NCBI RefSeq assembly: GCF_000967265.1
Contig: NZ_KQ033885.1
Location: 1,655,538-1,719,537 of the forward strand
Reading direction: 5' to 3'
Length of the DNA: 64,000 nt
Source: Bifidobacterium mellis
Lineage (GTDB): Bacteria > Actinomycetota > Actinomycetes > Actinomycetales > Bifidobacteriaceae
The position numbers were made by a program, and so were the translations under genes. The notes under the pieces are model-generated. The model made no database searches. It was not told the origin of the DNA and saw only the letters and a program-made list of their open reading frames with translations. The first letter of the stretch is position 1, and each line of letters begins with the position of its first letter. Below, in pieces: positions 57,201 through 64,000 of the stretch.

Positions 57201-59102
57201 TCACTTCTGCGCCAGCATGGACTGGTTGATAGCCGCCAGGAAGTCTCGGTTGGTGGCGGTCTTCTTCAGCCTGGGCACCAGGGTCTGATAGGCCTGCTCG
57301 GTCTCCATGCCACCCAGGAGGCGACGTAGCCGGTAGACCACGGCCAGCTCCTCGGGGGCAGTAATCAGCTCCTCACGCCGGGTGCCGGAGGCATTGATGT
57401 CAATGGCGGGGAACATGCGCTTATCGGCCAGATCCCTGGTCAGTCTCAGCTCCATGTTGCCGGTGCCCTTGAACTCCTCGAAGATGACCTCGTCCATCTT
57501 GGATCCGGTCTCCACCAGGGCCGAGGAGATGATGGTCAGAGAGCCGCCGTTCTCGATGTTGCGGGCGGCGCCGAAGAAGCGCTTGGGCGGATAGAGGGCC
57601 TGCGCGTCCACGCCGCCGGAGAGGATACGGCCGGAAGCGGGGGCCGAGATGTTGTAGGCGCGGGCCAGGCGGGTCATGGAATCCAGAAGGACCACCACAT
57701 CCTGCCCCAGCTCCACCAGGCGCTTGGCCCGTTCGATGGCCAGCTCGGCCACGGTGGTGTGATCGCTGGCAGGGCGGTCGAAGGTGGAGGAGATGACCTC
57801 GCCCTGGACCGTGCGCTCCATGTCCGTGACCTCCTCGGGCCGCTCGTCCACCAGGACCACCATCAGATGCACCTCGGGGTTGTTGGCGGTGATGGAGTTG
57901 GCGATGGACTGCAGGGTCAGGGTCTTGCCGGCCTTGGGCGGCGAAACGATCAGACCGCGCTGACCCTTGCCGATGGGGGCGACGATGTCGATCAGACGAC
58001 CGGTGATGTTCTTGGGCTGGGTCTCCATCCGCATGCGCTCCTGCGGGTAGAGGGGGGTCAGCTTGTTGAAGTGGGGCCGTCCTGCAGCGTCCTCCACGCT
58101 CATACCGTTGATGGTGTCGATGGCCTGCAGAGGAACGAACTTCTGCCGCTGATTGCGGTGCTCACCCTCGCGGGGGGGACGGATGGAGCCGTGCACGGCA
58201 TCACCCTTGCGCAGGCCGTACTTCTTGACCTGGCCCATGGAGATGTAGACGTCGTTGGGGCCGGGCAGGTAGCCGGAAGTGCGCACGAAGGCGTAGGAGT
58301 CCAGCACATCCACAATGCCTGCCACGGGGACCAGGTCCTCGGGCTTGAAGTTCTCCCTGGGCTCATAGTCACGATCCCGGCCGCTGCTGCGGTGGTTGTT
58401 GCGGTTGCGTCGGTCGTTGCGATCGTTGCGGTCATTACGATCGCCCCGGTTTCGGCGGTCATAGCCGTTATGACGGTAGTCACGCCCTTCCTCGCCGCGA
58501 TCCTCGTAGCTGCGCCGACGGGGCCGGTCATTCCGTGAGGGCAGAGCCGCCAGAATGTCGTCCAAATTGCGCACAGAACCGGAGCCGGAGCCTGCGCGCT
58601 CCTCATCATGCTCATGCTCGTTCCGGCCACGGTTGGAGTGGGAGCCTCGGGATGAATCCGTGCTGCGGTGACGGCGGCGGGATATGACCACGTTCTCCTC
58701 GTCGGCCACCGTATGGGGGAAGCGGGTCCGGTGCTCGCTATGACCGCTCTTATGATCGTCAATACCCAAAACATCGAAGAGGTCTCCGACAGGACGATCG
58801 TCCTTGGATTCCTCCGATCCCTTGGTATCCGTGGTCTCCTGTCCGCCTTCCGCGGAGGAGTCCGCCTCCTGCTTCGTCGGCTGCTGCTGATCGGCGGCCT
58901 GGCCCCCCTTGGCCACGGCGGCCGCAGCCTTGGGCTTACCAACGGTTACTCCCTCAGGGGCCTTGCCGCCCGAGCGTGCCGCCTCGATCGTCTCGATCAG
59001 GACAGGCTTGCGCATGCCGGAAATACCGCGCAACCCCAGCTGCCTGGCCAATTCCTTGAGTTCGGGCAGCTTCATGGAATGAATATCTTGGCTTGTTGCC
59101 AC
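57201..59102 (-). CDS. rho: transcription termination factor Rho
   Basis: A 633-residue Rho, an RNA-dependent hexameric ATPase that ends transcription. Domains: N-terminal helical domain ([15 protein letters not shown], 10-24), a long hydrophilic insert (about 55-245) ending in an Arg/Asn/Asp repeat region ([14 protein letters not shown], about 217-232), the cold-shock RNA-binding fold (about 255-330), and the ATPase core with P-loop PPKAGKT near 385 and the intact C-terminus. Inserts of this kind occur in high-GC Gram-positives. Start is GTG with AAGGAAAGG 10 bases upstream. Confidence 0.96.
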   Translation of the reverse strand: MATSQDIHSMKLPELKELARQLGLRGISGMRKPVLIETIEAARSGGKAPEGVTVGKPKAAAAVAKGGQAADQQQPTKQEADSSAEGGQETTDTKGSEESKDDRPVGDLFDVLGIDDHKSGHSEHRTRFPHTVADEENVVISRRRHRSTDSSRGSHSNRGRNEHEHDEERAGSGSGSVRNLDDILAALPSRNDRPRRRSYEDRGEEGRDYRHNGYDRRNRGDRNDRNDRNDRRNRNNHRSSGRDRDYEPRENFKPEDLVPVAGIVDVLDSYAFVRTSGYLPGPNDVYISMGQVKKYGLRKGDAVHGSIRPPREGEHRNQRQKFVPLQAIDTINGMSVEDAAGRPHFNKLTPLYPQERMRMETQPKNITGRLIDIVAPIGKGQRGLIVSPPKAGKTLTLQSIANSITANNPEVHLMVVLVDERPEEVTDMERTVQGEVISSTFDRPASDHTTVAELAIERAKRLVELGQDVVVLLDSMTRLARAYNISAPASGRILSGGVDAQALYPPKRFFGAARNIENGGSLTIISSALVETGSKMDEVIFEEFKGTGNMELRLTRDLADKRMFPAIDINASGTRREELITAPEELAVVYRLRRLLGGMETEQAYQTLVPRLKKTATNRDFLAAINQSMLAQK

Positions 59103-59127
59103 TGTTGTAATGCCTTTCCTTCGCTAT

Positions 59128-59139
59128 GCCTACTTAGGC
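59128..59139. promoter_or_regulatory. short palindrome between rho and the TetR gene
   Basis: GCCTA-CT-TAGGC, a perfect inverted repeat 26 bases before the rho start and in the 194-base region shared with the divergent TetR gene. It could be a TetR-family operator or part of rho autoregulation; there is no further support. Confidence 0.3.
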
Positions 59140-59296
59140 TAGGCAAATAGCTTGAGAATAGTGCGGGGGTACCGCTCATGAAAATTCGATGCCGACTCGG
59201 CTTGTCGAACTTCCATAAGCCTACAACGAGTGCACGACCGGCGCAAGAACCGACCTGCGTGTCCAGAAATCACAGGTAAACCTCTAGACTGGGCAT

Positions 59297-59959
59297 ATGA
59301 CTGACCGATCATCTCTGCGTGAACAACGGCGGAGCGAATTCGTAACCACCGCCATGCGGGTCTTCGACCGGAAAGGCGCTGCAAACACATCCCTGCGTGA
59401 CGTAATCCGTGCCATGAACCACGGCAAGGGCGTAGGAATGAGCGTTTTCTATTACTACTTCAAATCCAAGGACGACCTGATAGATGCCTGCGTGCGCACC
59501 TACCTGGCCTCCTACGTGGACAATGTAGTCGACATTCTGCAGAATCCTGACCTGAGCGTTCAAGAGGCGCTGGACGACATCTGTCCGCATCTGGTAAGGG
59601 CCATCTGGAAGATGGACGTCATCTTCGCTGATAAGGCCAACTGGTACAACTACCTGAGCACCAACAGCAATGTGATGGAGGGCTTCGTCAGACAGATCAT
59701 CGACCCCTTGTCCAAGGCCCTGGACCGCTGGCTGGATCGGGACGACCTGCCGCAGACCCAGCTGATCCAAACAGCCGGCACCCGCACTGTGGCCTGGCTG
59801 ATGGCCGACGGGCTCTCGTCCATCGTCAGCAACGGCAGAGGAGCCGCCGGAAACCCGCAAATCAGAGAGGTGGTCCGCCAACGTGTCCGCGAGAGCGTGT
59901 CCTTCTTCTCGCAGCTTCTCGGCCTGCCCTTGAAGCCACCAGCCATCGCCCTGTCGTAA
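59297..59959 (+). CDS. TetR-family transcriptional regulator
   Basis: A 220-residue regulator: an N-terminal TetR DNA-binding domain (about 10-62, with FDRKGAANTSLRDVIRAMN and SVFYYYFKSKDDLIDAC) and an all-helical ligand domain. A TAGACT box lies 7 bases before the ATG and no ribosome binding site is seen, so the mRNA may be leaderless. The target is unknown; the divergent gene is rho and the convergent one an oxidoreductase. Confidence 0.9.
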   Translation: MTDRSSLREQRRSEFVTTAMRVFDRKGAANTSLRDVIRAMNHGKGVGMSVFYYYFKSKDDLIDACVRTYLASYVDNVVDILQNPDLSVQEALDDICPHLVRAIWKMDVIFADKANWYNYLSTNSNVMEGFVRQIIDPLSKALDRWLDRDDLPQTQLIQTAGTRTVAWLMADGLSSIVSNGRGAAGNPQIREVVRQRVRESVSFFSQLLGLPLKPPAIALS

Positions 59960-59965
59960 ATGACA

Positions 59966-59993
59966 AAGCCCCCGACCCTGCAGTCGGAGGCTT
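59966..59993. terminator. bidirectional terminator hairpin
   Basis: AAGCC.CCGAC / GTCGG.GGCTT stem of 11 positions with a 6-base loop, between the convergent TetR and FAD oxidoreductase genes. Confidence 0.75.
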
Positions 59994-60019
59994 GAAAGGA
60001 AACGAAGGCAGAGGTCTGT

Positions 60020-61609
60020 CTACTTCTCCTCGTGATAGGACTTCTCGGTGTTGACGTTCCAGACGTTGGTCTTGTCAGTACGCCCCGATTTGATGTTGGC
60101 CACGGCTTCCATGGATGTGGCCATGGAGTGGTCCTGGTTGTTGTAGTGATGCTGCCCGTTGCGGCCCACGCAGTAGAGGTTGCCGAAGGAGTCCAGCCAT
60201 TTGACCAGCTCGGGCATCTGGGCGTAGGTGTCGAAGTAGGCCGGGTAGGCCTTGACCACCCGCTCCCGGTGCGAGTCCAGCACGTCGGCAGGTCCGTTGA
60301 TGATGCCCATCCGGGTCAGCTCCTTGATGGCGAAGTCAGTCGTCTCCTGATCGCTCATGTTCCAGAAGTCATCGCCCTCCTTGCAGAAGTACTCCAGGCC
60401 GATCCAAACGGTGCCGTCCACGTTCTTGACCATGTAGGGGCTCCAGTTGTTGAAAATCTGGATGCGGCCCATCTTGTAGCCGGGATCCTGCACATAGATC
60501 CAGCAGTCGGGAACGATGGGCGGGTCGCCCAGGGTCTTGATGGAGGTGGTGTTGCGGATGCGCAGGTGGCGGACCAACAGGCCAACGGTCACGAAGTCGC
60601 GGTAAGGCAGGCCCTGAGCCACCCTGACCATCTCCTTGTCAGTGGAGGGCTCCTCGTGGGCGATGGCCTCCACCAGGTCCTTGATGGGCATGGAGGAGAT
60701 GATTTGGTCAGCCTTCAGGGTCACCTCCTTGCCATCAGCATTGCGATAGATCACACCGGTCATGTGGCCGTCGCTCTGGGTCAGTCCGATTACACGGGCA
60801 TCGGTGATCACGTGGACCCCATGCTCCACATTGCGACGCTCCACGGTCTCCCAGAGCTGCCCTGGACCAAGCTTGGGGTACCAGAACTCCTCGATCAGGC
60901 TGGTCTCGACCTGATGAGCGTCGCGCTTCTTGGGCAGCAGCTTCTGGAAGGCGTTCTTGAGCACGCCCATGATGCTGAGTCCCTTGACCCTCTGGGCGCC
61001 CCAGTCGGCGCTGATCTCGCGGGGATGGCGTCCCCAGAGCTTTTCGGTATAGCCCTCGAAGAACATGGAGTAGAGCTTGCGGCCGAAGCGGTTGATGTAG
61101 AAGTTCTCCAGGTTGTCCTCAGGCAGCTTGTGGACGACGGACTTCAGGTAGCTGAATCCGGCCTGCATGGTCAGCTTGAAGCCCATGGCCCTGAGTGTGT
61201 TGAGCGTCAAAGAGATGGGATAGTCGAAGAAATGGTGGTTCCAGTAAATCCTGGAGACACGATGACGCTTGAGCATGACCCGGTCGGTCTTCTCCGGGTC
61301 GGGGCCGCCGGGCTCCAGGTCATGGTGGCGACCAAGTTTTTTGTCGTCATAGGAGGGCGCGCCTTGCAGTGGCAGGACCTCCTTCCACCAGTCCATGATC
61401 CGGTCGTCCTTGGAGAAGAACCGGTGTCCACCAATGTCCATGCGATTGCCGTTGTGCCGAACTGTGCGGGAGATGCCGCCAAAGGCATCAGTGGCCTCCA
61501 GCACAGTGACGTCATAGCGCTCGTCACCGCCGTCCTTGACCAGTTCCCATGCCGCTGTCAAGCCGGCGGGCCCTCCGCCGATGACGATCACGGACTGCTT
61601 GCGCTCCAT
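60020..61609 (-). CDS. FAD-dependent oxidoreductase of the amine oxidase/UDP-galactopyranose mutase type
   Basis: A 529-residue flavoprotein. The N-terminal dinucleotide fold has [14 protein letters not shown] (about 10-23) and [12 protein letters not shown]; the C-terminal part ends with [20 protein letters not shown], the FAD-ribityl binding region. The [12 protein letters not shown] segment and overall order resemble proteins that act on sugar nucleotides or carotenoid-like substrates and are common near cell-wall polysaccharide genes. The substrate cannot be fixed. ATG 61609 follows AGGAGG by 5 bases. Confidence 0.86.
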   Translation of the reverse strand: MERKQSVIVIGGGPAGLTAAWELVKDGGDERYDVTVLEATDAFGGISRTVRHNGNRMDIGGHRFFSKDDRIMDWWKEVLPLQGAPSYDDKKLGRHHDLEPGGPDPEKTDRVMLKRHRVSRIYWNHHFFDYPISLTLNTLRAMGFKLTMQAGFSYLKSVVHKLPEDNLENFYINRFGRKLYSMFFEGYTEKLWGRHPREISADWGAQRVKGLSIMGVLKNAFQKLLPKKRDAHQVETSLIEEFWYPKLGPGQLWETVERRNVEHGVHVITDARVIGLTQSDGHMTGVIYRNADGKEVTLKADQIISSMPIKDLVEAIAHEEPSTDKEMVRVAQGLPYRDFVTVGLLVRHLRIRNTTSIKTLGDPPIVPDCWIYVQDPGYKMGRIQIFNNWSPYMVKNVDGTVWIGLEYFCKEGDDFWNMSDQETTDFAIKELTRMGIINGPADVLDSHRERVVKAYPAYFDTYAQMPELVKWLDSFGNLYCVGRNGQHHYNNQDHSMATSMEAVANIKSGRTDKTNVWNVNTEKSYHEEK

Positions 61610-61747
61610 GCCAACCTCCTGAAAACCGTATGAAATCATCACCACTGTACCCGGCCCGTCCCCAGTCGGATGCTACCGAGCGACTTCCCACACGAATTCC
61701 CGCCATTGCGTGGTGCAGACGTGATGATGCTCGCCCCTGCGCACTGT

Positions 61748-62062
61748 TTAGCCCAGCGAGTCAGGGATATCGATGTCCGTCTTCTGCACTTCCTCCACAT
61801 TGACGTCCTTGAAAGTGACGATCCGGACGTTCTTGACAAACCGGCTGGACCGGTAGACATCCCAGACCCAGGCATCGGTCAGTCGAACGTCAAAGTAGAC
61901 GTCCTGCCCAGCGGATCGGACGTTGAAGTCCACCTTGTTAGCCAGGTAGAACCGCCGTTCGGTCTCGACAACGTAGGTGAACAGCTTGATCACGTCCCGA
62001 TACTCGCGATACAAGGCCAGCTCGGCGTTGGTCTCGTAGTTGTCGAGATCCTCAGCACTCAT
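61748..62062 (-). CDS. DUF2469-family protein
   Basis: A 104-residue soluble protein conserved across actinobacteria: MSAEDLDNYETNAELALYRE, VVETERRFYLANKVD and VRIVTFKDVNVEE are the family landmarks. In mycobacteria and streptomycetes it lies in conserved clusters near ribosomal and endonuclease genes; function is unknown. Its ATGA start overlaps the stop of the acetyltransferase gene by 4 bases. Confidence 0.93.
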   Translation of the reverse strand: MSAEDLDNYETNAELALYREYRDVIKLFTYVVETERRFYLANKVDFNVRSAGQDVYFDVRLTDAWVWDVYRSSRFVKNVRIVTFKDVNVEEVQKTDIDIPDSLG

Positions 62063-63225
62063 CGACTACCTCCATTCGCGCGATCACGGCCATGGCCAAG
62101 CGTACGCCACCAGGCACGCTTGGATCGCTTGGCCTCAGCCGACCCGTAGGCCCAATCCGACGCTGTATGCTCCTCGCCAGACCGCTCGGCAACGGGTTCT
62201 TCGGAACCGGACTTCCTCCCCGCATCCTTGGCATCCGCCTGACCAGGGCCCGCCGTCTTGTCATTCCTGCCGTTGGGTCCTGCGTGGCCTCCAGCAGATT
62301 TTCCTGAATGTGAACCACTCTTCGGGGCCAGACCGATCTGTTCGCTTGATGTCTGCGAATCCTGAGATGCCGAGGTGGACTCTTTAGACTTTGTTTCGCT
62401 GATACCACCATCCTCATCCGCTGCATACCCATGTGCAACAAGGGCTTCAGCCACACCGGGGTTTTCGCGGATGACATGCATGCCGAAAGCATTCAAAGAA
62501 CGGATGGGATCGTACTCGTCGACCAGGGCGTCCATGACGATCTGATCCTGATACTTGCCGTTCTCGGCATCCCAGAGCGCATCGCGGGAGGTGCCCGAGA
62601 TCATGAATCCCAGGGACTGGTAGACGGAGATTGAGCGTGTGTTCTTCTCCGGCACAGCCACCCAGATCCGGTGCAGGCCCAGCCCTGTAGGAGCAGCCGC
62701 GTATCCGTAGGTCATGATTCTTGGCATGGCATCCCGGGAGTAGCCACGTCCGCGGAAGTGCCTGCCCAGGACCACCTGGATCCTGGCCGAACGGGACCAG
62801 CCGTCCACGTCGATCAGGAAGATCATGCCGATGACCCCCTTGGTGGCATCAGCATCGGGCGAGCCGTCCTGGTCTGTATCCGCATCAGTGACCATGGCCC
62901 AGGCCAGGGTGCGGCGGGACTCTGGATCGCCCACGCCCGAATCACGGGCAGCCAGACCCTTGGACCAGGCCACTGACCGTCGCACCCAAGCGTTGACCAC
63001 GGCTCGTTCGGCACTGGGCCCCTTACCGGTGATTCCGGTGGAATTGTAGAAGGCCTCCAGCTGGTCCATCGCCGTCAGATCAGCGATGACGGCCGGCCGC
63101 AGGTGCAACATTTCGCCCCGGATGTAGGGAATCTCAATCCGGTCGGGCAGCTGTCTGTTCGCCGCGTCTTCGGATCCCTCGGTTTGTGTTTGCGGTCGGT
63201 CATTGCCCCTGCCGCTCATAGACAT
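62059..63225 (-). CDS. GNAT-family N-acetyltransferase with low-complexity tail
   Basis: A 388-residue protein. Residues about 30-215 form a GNAT domain of the RimJ/RimL type, with the acetyl-CoA binding loop in VVLGRHFRGRGYSRDA and the NTRSISVYQSLGFMISG segment. After about residue 265 comes a Ser/Gly/Lys/Glu-rich, disordered tail of some 120 residues, unusual for the family and ending in a basic patch. ATG 63225 has GGAGG 7 bases upstream. It is translationally coupled to the DUF2469 gene. Confidence 0.88.
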   Translation of the reverse strand: MSMSGRGNDRPQTQTEGSEDAANRQLPDRIEIPYIRGEMLHLRPAVIADLTAMDQLEAFYNSTGITGKGPSAERAVVNAWVRRSVAWSKGLAARDSGVGDPESRRTLAWAMVTDADTDQDGSPDADATKGVIGMIFLIDVDGWSRSARIQVVLGRHFRGRGYSRDAMPRIMTYGYAAAPTGLGLHRIWVAVPEKNTRSISVYQSLGFMISGTSRDALWDAENGKYQDQIVMDALVDEYDPIRSLNAFGMHVIRENPGVAEALVAHGYAADEDGGISETKSKESTSASQDSQTSSEQIGLAPKSGSHSGKSAGGHAGPNGRNDKTAGPGQADAKDAGRKSGSEEPVAERSGEEHTASDWAYGSAEAKRSKRAWWRTLGHGRDRANGGSR

Positions 63226-63307
63226 CACGTCACCTCCATGATCGCCACCTTGCGATGGCAATCAATTGTAATCCCTCGCCCCTGGGAAAACCATGAGAAG
63301 CCGGGCA

Positions 63308-63348
63308 GGTCCGCCGGTCCGAACCCGATGGAACCAGGCCGGCGGACC
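63308..63348 (-). terminator. hairpin after gatB
   Basis: A perfect 10-bp stem GGTCCGCCGG/CCGGCGGACC (63308-63317 with 63339-63348) starts 8 bases after the gatB stop. No T-run. Confidence 0.7.
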
Positions 63349-63356
63349 GAGCCTGA

Positions 63357-64000
63357 TCAGGACTTGGCGATGTGCTCCATGACGATCTTGCTGACTGCCT
63401 TGGCATCGGCCTGGCCCTTGGTGGCCCGCATGACCGCTCCGATAATAGCGCCCATGGGCTTCATATTGCCGCCCTTGAGCTTGGCCACGATGTCCGGGTT
63501 GTCCTTGAGGGCCTGATCGACGGCTGCATCCAGAGCCCCGTCATCCGAAACCACCTGATAACCGTGCTTCTTGACAACCTCGGCGGGCTTGCCTTCTCCT
63601 GCCAACACGCCGGAGACGGTCTGCTTGGCCAGCTTGTCATTGAGCCTGCCGTCAGCGATCAGCTGCTCCACATCGGCGACATCCTGAGCCGAGATGGGCA
63701 GCTCCTGCAGGCTGACCCCACGGGCGTTGGCCTCACGGGAGATCTCTCCCAGCCACCACTTGCGGGCTCCGGCAGCCGTGGCTCCGGCCTTGACCGTATC
63801 CTCGATCAGATCCACGGCATCGGCGTTGACCGCGTCCTGCATCTGCCGGTCGGTGAAGTCCCACTCCTTCTTGAGACGGGCGCGGCGTTCGCGCGGCATC
63901 TCAGGCATCTGGGCCTTGAGCTCCTCAATATGGTCCTTGGTCACATGGACCATGACCAGGTCAGGATCGGGGAAGTACCGGTAATCGTTGGCATCGGACT
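63357..64000 (-). CDS. gatB: Asp/Glu-tRNA(Asn/Gln) amidotransferase subunit B (3' part)
   Basis: The C-terminal 214 or so residues of GatB, which helps turn misacylated Glu-tRNA-Gln and Asp-tRNA-Asn into the correct amide forms. The fragment enters from the window edge with [14 protein letters not shown], a GatB landmark, and continues through the helical domain and the tRNA-binding YqeY/tail domain ([27 protein letters not shown]). The gene begins beyond position 64000. Confidence 0.95.
   Translation of the reverse strand, partial: SDANDYRYFPDPDLVMVHVTKDHIEELKAQMPEMPRERRARLKKEWDFTDRQMQDAVNADAVDLIEDTVKAGATAAGARKWWLGEISREANARGVSLQELPISAQDVADVEQLIADGRLNDKLAKQTVSGVLAGEGKPAEVVKKHGYQVVSDDGALDAAVDQALKDNPDIVAKLKGGNMKPMGAIIGAVMRATKGQADAKAVSKIVMEHIAKS

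Overview
The window is high-GC Gram-positive chromosomal DNA and reads as a Bifidobacterium, most likely of the bee-gut (B. asteroides-like) group. The genus call rests on the mix of genes: a complete atpBEFHAGDC operon with metA just upstream, NucS in place of MutSL-type repair, a GlnR-type orphan regulator, MscS-free DUF3290/DUF421 membrane genes, DUF2469, several LPxTG surface proteins, and an actinobacterial Rho with a basic, Asn/Arg/Asp-rich insert. A pyruvate oxidase and a GH115 glucuronidase fit the more oxygen-tolerant, pollen-feeding insect-gut lineage. The species is an inference, since no rRNA lies in the window.

Layout. 1-1928: start of a RidA-like gene and a pyruvate oxidase (both minus). 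1929-4375: AT-rich, gene-poor tract with one tandem winged-helix protein, abutting the 3' end of a tRNA-Arg(CCG); a candidate island. 4815-9644: CYTH-domain protein, thioredoxin-fold/TPR co-chaperone, two exported unknowns with a 4-bp overlap, and an FKBP lipoprotein. 9748-12925: polar amino-acid ABC importer (binding protein, ATPase, two permeases). 13449-14731: nrdH and nucS. 14820-21908: the whole F1Fo ATP synthase operon. 22100-23318: metA and an initiator tRNA-Met. 23492-28601: a decayed or foreign stretch with a DUF2130 gene broken by an in-frame stop, two orphan genes, and an aldo/keto reductase broken by two nearby frameshifts. 28602-37476: LacI regulator, divergent GH115 glucuronidase, and a 1301-residue LPKTG adhesin. 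37634-46897: ppa, DUF3290/DUF421 pair, mntP, an integral membrane protein, glnR-nth, an anchored solute-binding protein, valS. 47216-57040: two paralogous giant surface proteins flanking a chorismate mutase gene. 57201-64000: rho, a TetR regulator, an FAD oxidoreductase, DUF2469, a GNAT acetyltransferase and the 3' part of gatB.

The most striking feature is the pair of surface proteins at 47216-52702 and 53288-57040. Each is built from a repeating unit: one InlB B-type repeat, then a TIG/IPT-like domain that appears to be split by exactly seven RCC1 repeats, i.e. one whole seven-bladed propeller. The first protein has three such units and the second has two; both end in an LPLTG sorting signal. 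No sortase gene lies in the window.

Functionally the window mixes core energy, translation and repair genes with a surface and carbohydrate layer (GH115, three sortase substrates) that fits life on plant-derived material in an animal gut. Several convergent gene pairs are separated by strong hairpins that probably terminate both strands; two pairs (GH115/adhesin and mntP/membrane protein) have almost no gap and no terminator.
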